Source: Alphaproteobacteria bacterium
GTDB lineage: Bacteria > Pseudomonadota > Alphaproteobacteria > Paracaedibacterales > CAIULA01
DNA: 33,969 bases
Assembly (NCBI GenBank): GCA_019749935.1
Contig: JAIEPD010000006.1
Coordinates: forward strand, 1-33,969
Reading direction: 5' to 3'
Of the stretch, positions 1 through 7,058 are shown piece by piece. Position numbers and translations under genes: made by a program. Positions within the stretch are counted from its first letter, which is position 1. Every line of letters begins with the position of its first letter. Below the pieces are notes generated by a model. That model had not been told where the DNA came from, made no database searches, and saw only the letters and a program-made list of their open reading frames with translations.

Positions 1-3
1 AAT

Positions 4-80
4 TGGCGCGCCCGAGAAGAGTCGAACTCCTAACCTTCAGATCCGTAGTCTGACGCTCTATCCAATTGAGCTACGGGCGC
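4..80 (-). tRNA. tRNA-Arg (anticodon ACG)
   Basis: Read on the minus strand this folds as a full cloverleaf: a 7-bp acceptor stem GCGCCCG/CGGGCGC, D stem GCTC/GAGC, a five-base-pair anticodon stem TCAGA/TCTGA around loop CTACGGA, and a T arm AGGAG-TTCGACT-CTTCT. The anticodon is ACG, normally modified to ICG, which decodes CGU, CGC and CGA arginine codons. The 3' CCA is encoded (plus-strand positions 4-6). Discriminator base is G. The gene is complete and lies at the very left edge of the window. Confidence 0.97.
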
Positions 81-96
81 ATAAGATACCTTTGAA

Positions 97-102
97 ATTA
101 TA
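97..102 (-). promoter_or_regulatory. -10 box upstream of tRNA-Arg
   Basis: Read on the minus strand this is a perfect TATAAT, 16 bases before the first base of the tRNA. No good -35 is seen at 17-18 bp spacing, so this is a sequence-match prediction only. Confidence 0.45.
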
Positions 103-183
103 AGGTAAGGTTAATTAATACAGAAAAGTTCTTAGCTTTTCAATCCTTTTCTGGAACTTTTAGGCTGTTTTTTGACAATAAAA

Positions 184-209
184 AAGGCCGAGAAAGCTTC
201 TCAGCCTTT
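184..209 (-). terminator. Intrinsic terminator, bidirectional
   Basis: A hairpin made of GGCTGAGAA and TTCTCGGCC (minus-strand reading, one G-U type mismatch allowed) is followed by a run of T on the minus strand and preceded by a run of A, so it can act in both directions. It lies 27 bases after the stop of the exported protein gene at 237-677 and is its natural terminator. Confidence 0.8.
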
Positions 210-236
210 TTAAAGTCTTGCTCTGCTCTAAGAAAC

Positions 237-677
237 TTAGTGGTGAGCAGCAGCTGGCGTTGCAGTTGGAGCAGCAGCAGTTGGCATTGCAACTGGAGCA
301 GCGTCTACATGAGCAGCAACTGGCATTGGAGCAACGTATGCACCATGTTCAGCATTCAACTTCTTTGTTGCTTCACAAGCAGCTTTCATATCAACGCCAT
401 GTCCATGACGCTTACCATGGTGATGTCCTTTGCCGCCTTTTTTCGCATCAGCAGCAGCAGGAGCTACAGCTTTTGCATCTTTAGGAGCGTCTTTTTTTGC
501 ATCTTTAGCATCAGCAGCTTTTGCATCTGCAGGCTTAGCCGCTTCTGCTGGTTTAGCTGCATCAGCAGGCTTAGCTGCTTCTGTAGTTGCTGGAGCTGCT
601 GTTTTAACGTCTTCTGCAGTCGCTAATGCAGTTGTAACAAACAAGGCCAATGCACTTGTTAATAGTGTCTTCTTCAT
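237..677 (-). CDS. Exported Ala/Lys/His-rich low-complexity protein
   Basis: This 146-residue protein starts with a clear Sec signal peptide (MKKTLLTSALALFVTTALATA, cleavage near ATA-ED). The mature part is low complexity: repeated AKPADA/AKPAEA units (about residues 35-70), then Lys/Asp-rich sequence, then a histidine cluster KGHHHGKRHGHG near residue 85-95, a short ordered patch with the only cysteine (CEATKKLNAEHG), and an Ala/Pro/Thr tail ending in HH. Composition resembles acid-shock protein Asr and other periplasmic Ala/His-rich proteins, but I see no homology that proves this. The His cluster suggests metal or proton binding (inference). The start is supported by GGGAG upstream, and a terminator follows directly. 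It is a single-gene unit. The repetitive codons create long open frames on the opposite strand that are not genes. Confidence 0.85.
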   Translation of the reverse strand: MKKTLLTSALALFVTTALATAEDVKTAAPATTEAAKPADAAKPAEAAKPADAKAADAKDAKKDAPKDAKAVAPAAADAKKGGKGHHHGKRHGHGVDMKAACEATKKLNAEHGAYVAPMPVAAHVDAAPVAMPTAAAPTATPAAAHH

Positions 678-747
678 AATAAAGGTATCTCCCTTCCTAT
701 TTAATAAATTAACCGTCTCTTAAAAATCGACGAGATGATCTACCTAG

Positions 748-778
748 ACTATACAGAAAACGCTTAACATACCGTTAA
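748..778 (-). promoter_or_regulatory. Possible promoter of the Ala/Lys/His-rich protein gene
   Basis: Minus-strand reading gives TATAGT (748-753) as -10 and TTAACG (773-778) as -35 with a long 19-base spacer. The -10 lies about 70 bases upstream of the start codon, leaving room for a 5' leader. Prediction from consensus only. Confidence 0.3.
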
Positions 779-819
779 AATTTTAAAGGTAATCAACGTA
801 AATTATAAGGGAGGTGTGA

Positions 820-1362
820 CTATTTAGTCATAATTCCATATGAATTTGCCAACAGAGGGTACGATTTTGCATTGAAAAGTTGATAATGCCACCACTCGTT
901 TTGGTAAAAATCCCACCCGGCTGACATCATAATGCCTAACAAAAGATAACGATTCTCGCTTTCTTGTTTGGAAAGGTTTGCTCCGTGATGTGATTGTTCT
1001 GTGAAGTCATCAAAGGGAGTTCCCATATTCAATTCTACGCCATCTTTAGTTAAAGTCAGGTCAATGGCAACGCCACGTGTGTGGTTTGATCCTGAGGTCG
1101 GAGGTGCAACATACATTGGGTCTGGGCAAATTTCCCACAATTTTTCTTGAGCTAATTGCGGCCTATAGGCATCAAATATCTTAAAACACAGCCCTTGTTG
1201 TGCTGCTAAAGCAATCGCTTTTTCAAAACAAACCTTTGCGTCATTGTGTAAAAAGCACAAGGATTTGTCATAAATTTTTTTATGAGTGAAATTGTCAAGA
1301 GTGCCGTATCTTAGATCAATGAGGACATCATGCGATTGTTCTGTGATTTTAAAAACTGGCAT
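820..1362 (-). CDS. ddpX: D-alanyl-D-alanine dipeptidase (VanX/DdpX family, peptidase M15D)
   Basis: This 180-residue zinc dipeptidase is expected to split D-Ala-D-Ala, the peptidoglycan building block, releasing D-alanine. The family signature is intact: SNHTRGVAID (zinc ligands His94 and Asp101), EWWH at 156-159 (catalytic Glu156, zinc ligand His159), and the DAYRP arginine (Arg67) that stabilises the transition state. Spacing matches VanX. No signal peptide is visible, so it should act in the cytoplasm unless exported by another route. No vanH, vanA or dpp transporter genes lie next to it, so it is not part of a vancomycin-resistance cluster; a role in D-Ala-D-Ala turnover or recycling is the better guess. 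Both neighbours face away or are separated, so it is probably transcribed alone. Family call is firm; substrate is inferred. Confidence 0.9.
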   Translation of the reverse strand: MPVFKITEQSHDVLIDLRYGTLDNFTHKKIYDKSLCFLHNDAKVCFEKAIALAAQQGLCFKIFDAYRPQLAQEKLWEICPDPMYVAPPTSGSNHTRGVAIDLTLTKDGVELNMGTPFDDFTEQSHHGANLSKQESENRYLLLGIMMSAGWDFYQNEWWHYQLFNAKSYPLLANSYGIMTK

Positions 1363-1519
1363 TGCTCATTCTCCGATTTCGTTTTTATAGAGTTTAATCA
1401 TCTATATTTTTTTAGCAAGAAAACTTTTGTAGTGAGTTGACTTAAATTTCTTTTTTCCAATCTATGTTTTTTAAGTAAATCTTAAACTTTTGCCGCTAAC
1501 CTATATTTAAAGTGTTCGT

Positions 1520-3172
1520 GTGGATTTATCCAGTGCCGTGAATTTTTTCAAAACAATCACCAGACTTTTTATCATATCATTTTTGCTAATGAGTGAACTG
1601 ATGGCTTCTGCTCCCTCGTCAGCACATAAGGGCATTAAAATTGGGTTTGAGATAGAAATGACGGGCCCTTTTAAATATAAACCAGAAGGGGATGGGAAAG
1701 GTCTTCGCCATAAAAAATTATTAAACATAAAGAATTCAGGGGGGCAACTTATTTGGCATGTTGAGGTAGACAGTTCCAATAAAGATATAGAAATTGTTTC
1801 TGTTCCGTTTGCAATACCTGATCAAAATCCAGAATTTGAAATGGTTATTCACTCGGTTGGTGCTTTTTTTAATTTCTTACCAACACTATTCCTTGCTGGA
1901 TCCTCATCAGATGCTGCTTCATTTGATGAAGCTGCTTTAGCTAGGCTTAATGTAGGGTTGGCAGCTTCCGGATTTAACGCTGAATTAGTAAGCGGTAATT
2001 TTCTTGTCGAAAAAAGAAATGATTTGGGACTTTGGGTTTTACCTCAGCTAACTTTTCAAATTCCTTTAGAGTCTATTGGCAGTTTTTATAACTACTTAGC
2101 AGAAAAAGAAGATTTCTTTGATGCCGAAGAAAGAGAGCTATTTAAAAATTTTGACAGCAGTAAAGATAAAATAACTGGTTTATATAATCTAATGAGTTTT
2201 TATATAGAGAATTTAAGGTATAAAGCGCCTCAAAGCAATCATTTACTAATTAAGAAAATGCTAGCAAAAGCTAAAAGTGCAGAATTTGAAGATGTAAGAA
2301 AGATTATAGGTGACTTAGAGGTTAATGCTTCGCCGTTTCATCACCTGCAAACAGTGATGGGTTCGCATGCAAGATTAGAAGAGCTAAGTCCATTACAACG
2401 AAGTTTTATTCAAATTCAGAAAGGTGCTGATAGTTTGAGGAAAAAAGAAACAGGAATTAAACAGTTGTTTCCTGTAATGTCACGATTGTCTTTTTCCGAT
2501 ATGTTTATGTGGGTTGGACTACTACCAACGGAAGCTGATGCTGCGTTAAGAGAGAAATTTGCAACGCATTCATACGATGTTTCGGAGCCAGTATTAGTGG
2601 CAGATTACCCTATTATGAAAAATCCCCTTTATAAGAAAGGAGATGATCTTAGTCAAGTGGATGTTGTTTACCCTTATCCGTACTTATCGACTGATATTTT
2701 CGGGAGGGGAGCTGGATCGCCCGTTAATATAACTCTTGAGAATTGGTTGCAATCAATTATAAATCCTACTGAAGCTGGAGTTAGACCTCTTAGTCATCCT
2801 GAAAAAATTACGCATAAGGCAATAAAAACAGGTCTAAAGGAGAGGATGGCTGGCTTGGGAGGTGAATTAACAATAGGAAACATGCGTGAATATCTTCACG
2901 GCATTTTTTCTCCTAGATCAAACGGTAAGGACCTGATGTCACCTGCACCTTTTTCAAAAGATGATGATTCTATGGGGGCCTTAAATACGTCTGCTCCAGG
3001 GTTTGATTTAAGATATGGTGCGGCAGTGCTAGAGGTTAGACGATATGGTAATTTCTTTAATGTTCAGAATACAAAACATTTTAAAGGTGACTTTGGTAAA
3101 GTTATTACTGGATTATCAGATTTAATTTTAGTTGAAAAAAATAATGTATTAGGTTATTTATTTAGAAAATAA
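1520..3172 (+). CDS. Exported protein with amidoligase-fold (COOH-NH2 ligase-like) motifs
   Basis: A 550-residue protein with a likely signal peptide (basic KTITR, then LFIISFLLMSELMASA, cleavage near residue 31). The mature part begins with IGFEIEMTG (41-49) followed by a W-x3-V-D-S-S-x4-IEIVS block (79-94). The C-terminal part has VLEVRR (503-508). GxExE near the N-terminus, W..DxS...E(I/L)VS, and a late xxExR strand are the core motifs of the amidoligase/glutamine-synthetase-like fold (Amidoligase_2, PF12224), whose members make amide or peptide bonds with ATP. I also see PQLTFQIPLESIGSFYNYL-type sequence at about 175-193, which could be the next strand-helix of that fold. The typical GxHVH motif is not seen. 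Start: GTG at 1520 gives the whole signal peptide; no strong ribosome site is seen and a second GTG at 1538 is possible. It is followed by a small exported protein in the same direction. Function and substrate are unknown; the fold call is moderate. Confidence 0.6.
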   Translation: MDLSSAVNFFKTITRLFIISFLLMSELMASAPSSAHKGIKIGFEIEMTGPFKYKPEGDGKGLRHKKLLNIKNSGGQLIWHVEVDSSNKDIEIVSVPFAIPDQNPEFEMVIHSVGAFFNFLPTLFLAGSSSDAASFDEAALARLNVGLAASGFNAELVSGNFLVEKRNDLGLWVLPQLTFQIPLESIGSFYNYLAEKEDFFDAEERELFKNFDSSKDKITGLYNLMSFYIENLRYKAPQSNHLLIKKMLAKAKSAEFEDVRKIIGDLEVNASPFHHLQTVMGSHARLEELSPLQRSFIQIQKGADSLRKKETGIKQLFPVMSRLSFSDMFMWVGLLPTEADAALREKFATHSYDVSEPVLVADYPIMKNPLYKKGDDLSQVDVVYPYPYLSTDIFGRGAGSPVNITLENWLQSIINPTEAGVRPLSHPEKITHKAIKTGLKERMAGLGGELTIGNMREYLHGIFSPRSNGKDLMSPAPFSKDDDSMGALNTSAPGFDLRYGAAVLEVRRYGNFFNVQNTKHFKGDFGKVITGLSDLILVEKNNVLGYLFRK

Positions 3173-3209
3173 ACGATAATATTTGTTCTTAATTTTAACG
3201 GGTGAAAAT

Positions 3210-3632
3210 ATGGCTGGTAATTATTCCTTTAAGATAATATCACTTCTTATATTAAGTATAACAATTGTTGGTGCAACAGATACTTCTCATCTTGATGTGG
3301 AAGCTGATTATGTAGCTCGAGAAATAAAAAATGGTAAAGCAATTCCGGAAGATACTTTAAGGTCTATTGTTGGACGCTCTAAAGGCACAGAGAAAGTTTT
3401 TAATTCTTTTGAGGATTTACAAAATAGTATGAAGGGTTTCCTAGAAACAGATGATTTAGATCCAAAATACCAACATGCTGCTAAGCCATTTCTTCAGCTT
3501 GCAAAGACACTCTATGACGAAATTTTAGAAGCCCATAAAGCAGATAAAAAAGTAGCAGCTACTGAGGCAGATCCTTTGGGGGCTCTTGTTTGGGAAGTTG
3601 CGGCCCGATTAATGCCCTCACTTGAAGATTAG
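3210..3632 (+). CDS. Small exported protein of unknown function, partner of the amidoligase-like gene
   Basis: I chose the ATG at 3210 because it has GGGTGA seven bases upstream and gives a proper signal peptide (MAGNYSFKIISLLILSITIVGA); the frame is open to a TTG at 3183. The 140-residue product has a mature helical, acidic part of about 115 residues with no cysteines and no motif I can name. It begins 37 bases after the amidoligase-like gene on the same strand, so the two are probably cotranscribed. It runs to within 12 bases of birA, which is convergent. It could be an accessory factor or substrate of the upstream protein (inference only). Confidence 0.75.
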   Translation: MAGNYSFKIISLLILSITIVGATDTSHLDVEADYVAREIKNGKAIPEDTLRSIVGRSKGTEKVFNSFEDLQNSMKGFLETDDLDPKYQHAAKPFLQLAKTLYDEILEAHKADKKVAATEADPLGALVWEVAARLMPSLED

Positions 3633-3644
3633 GTTTAATCTCTT

Positions 3645-4325
3645 TTACCCAAGCTTGGTAATTTTTTGAATTTCGCCGCTTTCATTTTCTAAAAGCATAG
3701 CCCCTTCGGTCGAGATACCTATAAAGCGTCCTTTGATCCCATCTCTCTCAAGGGCTTTACCCAATTGATGGGCGTGTTTTAACCATTTGGTTTGAAGAGG
3801 TTCAAAACCATCTCTAATCCAGTCTTGATAGGTTTCCCATACAGATTTCAAAACGGGTTTCAAAACATCATCTATCGTTTGGGGGGTGTAAAAATATTCA
3901 TTCAAATGAGTCGATCCTTCTGGGTGCGAGTCAATGTTGATTCCCATCCCAATAATCACATCTTTCCCTTCGATTTCAATCAAAATGCCGCCTACTTTCT
4001 TAGCATTAATTAAAATATCATTTGGCCATTTTAAAGTTAAGGGCAGGGCAGGCAAAAGGGAATGAAGCGCTTTTTGTATGCCAACGGCAATAACAAAAGC
4101 GAGTTGACTGTAATTTGCTATGGGTTTGTTATGGGGCTTTAAAATGAGGGAGCAGTAAAGCCCGCCAATGGGTGAGTCCCATGATTTTCCAAACCTTCCG
4201 GATCCTGATAGCTGCTCATCAGCGAGAATAACTGTACCTTCATCAGCGTCTCCTTCTAAAAGGTAATGCTTCGCTACAGTTTGGGTGCTGTCAACTTCGG
4301 AGTAATGGTGAATGCTCAGTTTCAA
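3645..4325 (-). CDS. birA: Biotin--[acetyl-CoA-carboxylase] ligase, monofunctional
   Basis: BirA attaches biotin to the biotin carrier protein of acetyl-CoA carboxylase in two steps through biotinyl-5'-AMP. Visible motifs are STQT (13-16), the adenylate loop GSGRFGKSW (41-49, a variant of GRGRxGR), KWPNDIL (99-105), GGILIE (112-117) and GMGINID (126-132). At 226 residues it lacks the N-terminal helix-turn-helix of E. coli BirA, so it is an enzyme only, not the repressor of biotin genes. The start codon is TTG, 12 bases after the stop of the CPBP protease gene, so it is likely read as the last gene of the run aatA - mutT - CPBP - birA. A small C-terminal SH3-like part (about 185-226) is retained. 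Confidence 0.93.
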   Translation of the reverse strand: MKLSIHHYSEVDSTQTVAKHYLLEGDADEGTVILADEQLSGSGRFGKSWDSPIGGLYCSLILKPHNKPIANYSQLAFVIAVGIQKALHSLLPALPLTLKWPNDILINAKKVGGILIEIEGKDVIIGMGINIDSHPEGSTHLNEYFYTPQTIDDVLKPVLKSVWETYQDWIRDGFEPLQTKWLKHAHQLGKALERDGIKGRFIGISTEGAMLLENESGEIQKITKLG

Positions 4326-4337
4326 AGGGGGCTCTAC

Positions 4338-5204
4338 TTAATGTACAAAAAAAGGATAACTAAAGAATAAGAAATGGATTATGTTCAAGCCGAAGTGGGT
4401 TATGATCGAGGCTTCAATCCTGCCTGTTTTCATGTATGCAGCTCCGTAGAAAAGTCCAGCAATTGCCGAAAGGCCTATAAAGGCGGGCCCTCCTGAAAAA
4501 TGACGCAAGCCAAAGAGAAGGGATGCGGCAATTAGCGCTAGAAATTTCGGAAATTGGTACCTTGTGCAAAAGCTGGTGAGATATTTTTGAAGGTACCCTC
4601 TAAAGAAAGCTTCTTCAGCAATGCAGACTAAAATTAAATTGTTAAGGGCAAACACGTAAACTTGAGGTGGGAATTTCATATCAAACTTTACATATTCAAC
4701 ATAAGTCGCTGTAACCATAAGGGATAGCACACATAAAACTAACCAGAATGAAGCCGTTTGAAAGATTTGTGCCCAATCTTTGCCAGATCGCGCCAAGGGG
4801 ATGAGGGTCATTAATAAAAGAAAGGCAATGATCCCTCCTTCTAAATTCAAATACAATGTAAAGGGCGCGCATGCATTACATACCTGAGTGCCGTCAAAGA
4901 CTTTAAAATTATTAAATCCAGGAATTTTATGAAAGAACAAAGCGAAAGTGAGGGCGAAGAATCCCAAATGCGCTAAGAATCGCAAAGATTTATGGGACGC
5001 ATATCTGAGAGCAAGAACAAAGGCTGCAAGAATTGGTAAAACCAAAAAACATTCATACTTTAGATTTCCAAACCAATAACCCGCCCCAAGAGCCGCTGCA
5101 AAAAAAACAGCAGCCGTTTTTTTGGATATCCAGCAAAGTAGCAGCGATAAACCTAAAAGGACATAAGGGAGATAAGAATCAAAGAGGTGAAGATCGGCTA
5201 ACAT
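4338..5204 (-). CDS. CPBP-family intramembrane glutamic endopeptidase
   Basis: A polytopic membrane protein of about 288 residues with some eight hydrophobic segments. The CPBP (Abi/CAAX protease-like, PF02517) motifs are present in order: EEAFFRG (first Glu pair plus Arg, about 197-203), FGLRH (about 231-235) and HFGLN (about 270-274), which supply the catalytic Glu and His residues inside the membrane. Bacterial members process membrane proteins or peptides; the target here is unknown. I prefer the ATG at 5204, which has AAAGAG at a fair distance; a TTG at 5213 would add three residues. It sits between mutT and birA. An isolated Cys pair VCNAC lies in a predicted outer loop near residue 110. 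Confidence 0.85.
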   Translation of the reverse strand: MLADLHLFDSYLPYVLLGLSLLLCWISKKTAAVFFAAALGAGYWFGNLKYECFLVLPILAAFVLALRYASHKSLRFLAHLGFFALTFALFFHKIPGFNNFKVFDGTQVCNACAPFTLYLNLEGGIIAFLLLMTLIPLARSGKDWAQIFQTASFWLVLCVLSLMVTATYVEYVKFDMKFPPQVYVFALNNLILVCIAEEAFFRGYLQKYLTSFCTRYQFPKFLALIAASLLFGLRHFSGGPAFIGLSAIAGLFYGAAYMKTGRIEASIITHFGLNIIHFLFFSYPFFVH

Positions 5205-5248
5205 AATTTTCAAACTCTTTAAGAGTTACGCATAAAAACCCAGTAGCA

Positions 5249-5266
5249 TGAAACAGTGGAGTTTCA
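5249..5266 (-). terminator. Weak hairpin between mutT and the CPBP gene
   Basis: TGAAAC and GTTTCA form a 6-bp stem with a 6-base loop; on the minus strand a GTTTTTA run follows about ten bases later. It may partly stop transcription leaving mutT or simply be a spacer. Low confidence. Confidence 0.25.
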
Positions 5267-5273
5267 CAAGATT

Positions 5274-5687
5274 CTATTTTCTTTTCTGTAGAACCTCAAT
5301 CAATGGTTTATCGGCATCCGGCATAAGATAATTATTAAGGTCTAGAGGTTTAACCCATTCAAAAGTTTCTTGATTTTCGCGTAGCGTGATAGTTCCTGTC
5401 CATTTCCTGCATAAGAAAACCAGCATAAGTAGATGAAATTTTTCATAAACATGCGAAACAAATGTCAGCGGACTAAGGTCATGGACAGATATCTGAATGT
5501 CCAATTCTTCTTTTAGCTCGCGAATAAGGGTTTCTTCTGGAGTTTCTCCCACTTCAATTTTGCCGCCTGGAATTTCCCATAGACCACCCATTTCTTTGTG
5601 AAGGGGTCTTTGAACCAAAAAGACAGAGCCATCTTCCCGCTCCAAAACCCCTGCTGCCACATAAATAATAGGTTGTTTAGGCTGCAT
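5274..5687 (-). CDS. mutT: 8-oxo-dGTP diphosphatase (MutT, Nudix family)
   Basis: A 137-residue Nudix hydrolase expected to clean oxidised guanine nucleotides (8-oxo-dGTP) from the pool and so prevent A:T to C:G changes. The Nudix box is complete from Gly42: G-KIEVG-E48-TPEETLI-R56-E57-L-K-E60-E61, with Asp in place of the usual Gly after it. The preceding WEIPGG and the QRP motif (LVQRPLHKEMGGLWE) are typical of MutT rather than other Nudix groups. Its ATG lies inside the last codons of the aminotransferase gene (11-base overlap in a different frame), which indicates translational coupling. In many alphaproteobacteria mutT sits near argJ or secA; here it follows an aminotransferase instead. 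Confidence 0.9.
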   Translation of the reverse strand: MQPKQPIIYVAAGVLEREDGSVFLVQRPLHKEMGGLWEIPGGKIEVGETPEETLIRELKEELDIQISVHDLSPLTFVSHVYEKFHLLMLVFLCRKWTGTITLRENQETFEWVKPLDLNNYLMPDADKPLIEVLQKRK

Positions 5688-6897
5688 TGGCTTGTGGTTT
5701 TAGATGAGAAACGGCTTCTTTAATTCTTTTAGAGGCTTCCATCAAACTTTCCATAGAGGTTGCATAAGAAATCCTGAAATAAGGTGATAATCCAAAGGCA
5801 TCGCCGCTAACAGCTGTCACGCGCGCTGATTCTAGCAGATATTCGCAAAACTGATTATCGGTTTCCAGAACTTGTCCGCCTGGTGTCATTTTACCCAAAA
5901 CACCAGCACAGTTTACATACAAGTAAAAGGCACCTTCCGGAGTGCGGCAACTAAGACCTTGGATTTTGTTCAAAGCTTCAGCTGTTTTGTTACGGCGTTC
6001 GATAAAGCTCTCTTTCCATTCAGTCAAAAACCCTTGCGGGCCATTAAGGGCCATCACAGCGGCGCCTTGGGCAATCGAGCAAGCATTTGATGTGCTTTGT
6101 GATTGAACCATAGTCATCGCTTTAATAAGTTCCTTAGGTCCTGCGCCATAGCCAATCCTCCACCCTGTCATAGAGTAAGACTTAGAGACACCATTAACAA
6201 TTAAAGTACGCATTTTTAAGCGTGGTTCCAATTGAACGATAGAAGTGAAAGTGTTGTTGTCATAAACAAGGTGCTCATAAATGTCGTCACTTAGGATATA
6301 AACATGATGATTTTCAACCAGCACCTCTGCCAATGCTTTCAGTTCAGCCTTTGTATACATTGATCCAGTAGGGTTAGAGGGTGAGTTTAAAATGAGCCAT
6401 TTTGTGCGGGGTGTAATGGCTGCGCGCAATTGATCTGGCGTTAGCTTAAAACCATTTTCTTCAAGGCAAGCCACAGGAATGCTGACACCTCCAAAAAGGT
6501 TGACCATATCTGGATAAGATACCCAATAAGGCGCTGGAATGATAACCTCATCACCATCGTCGATTGTTGCCATTAGGGCATTGAACAAAACCTGCTTGCC
6601 ACCTGTCGAGGCGACAATTTGATTAAGGTCATATTCCAAATGATTATCGCGCAGGAACTTTTGTTGGATGGCCTTTTTTAACGTTGGGATTCCATCAACG
6701 GCCGTATACTTTGTCATGCCTTGTTCCATCGACTGAACGGCTGCTTTTTGGACCCATGTTGGGGTTTCAAAATCAGGCTCGCCAGCGGCAAGGTTGATAA
6801 CATCAATCCCCTCAGCTCTTAGGGCTGCTGCACGGGCATTTAAAGCAAGAGTTGGTGACGGTTGAATTCGCGCCAGACGGTTCGCTAAAAGAGGCAT
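5677..6897 (-). CDS. aatA: Pyridoxal-phosphate aspartate aminotransferase (class I)
   Basis: A class I/II aminotransferase of the 1-gamma aspartate aminotransferase type, about 406 residues, swapping the amino group between aspartate and 2-oxoglutarate. Visible are the substrate-binding AAGEPDF (about 37-43), the PLP-contact NSPSNPTG (about 171-178), SDDIYEHLVYD (about 203-213) and the Schiff-base lysine in SKSYSMTGWRIGYG (Lys239). FRISYATS near the C-terminus holds the carboxylate-binding arginine. ATG at 6897 is preferred over an upstream in-frame TTG at 6909; no strong ribosome site is seen for either. It heads the run with mutT. Some members of this group also act on prephenate, giving arogenate; that cannot be settled by reading. 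Confidence 0.93.
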   Translation of the reverse strand: MPLLANRLARIQPSPTLALNARAAALRAEGIDVINLAAGEPDFETPTWVQKAAVQSMEQGMTKYTAVDGIPTLKKAIQQKFLRDNHLEYDLNQIVASTGGKQVLFNALMATIDDGDEVIIPAPYWVSYPDMVNLFGGVSIPVACLEENGFKLTPDQLRAAITPRTKWLILNSPSNPTGSMYTKAELKALAEVLVENHHVYILSDDIYEHLVYDNNTFTSIVQLEPRLKMRTLIVNGVSKSYSMTGWRIGYGAGPKELIKAMTMVQSQSTSNACSIAQGAAVMALNGPQGFLTEWKESFIERRNKTAEALNKIQGLSCRTPEGAFYLYVNCAGVLGKMTPGGQVLETDNQFCEYLLESARVTAVSGDAFGLSPYFRISYATSMESLMEASKRIKEAVSHLKPQANAA

Positions 6898-7058
6898 AAC
6901 ACTACACAAAAATTAAAGAGTTTATTGTGCCTACTATATCGGGTTTTTGCAGAACTTTCTGCAGGAAAGTTTTTTGGCAAGCTAAACGCTTTGTTAATCA
7001 ATAAGTGTTTTAATGAATTTCAAGGTGGAAAAAACTTAATGATAATGTGCAGATAGAG

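Noticed and set aside
218-723. Plus-strand open frames opposite the Ala/Lys/His-rich gene
   Set aside because: They are shadows of repetitive codons; the minus frame has signal peptide, ribosome site and terminator.
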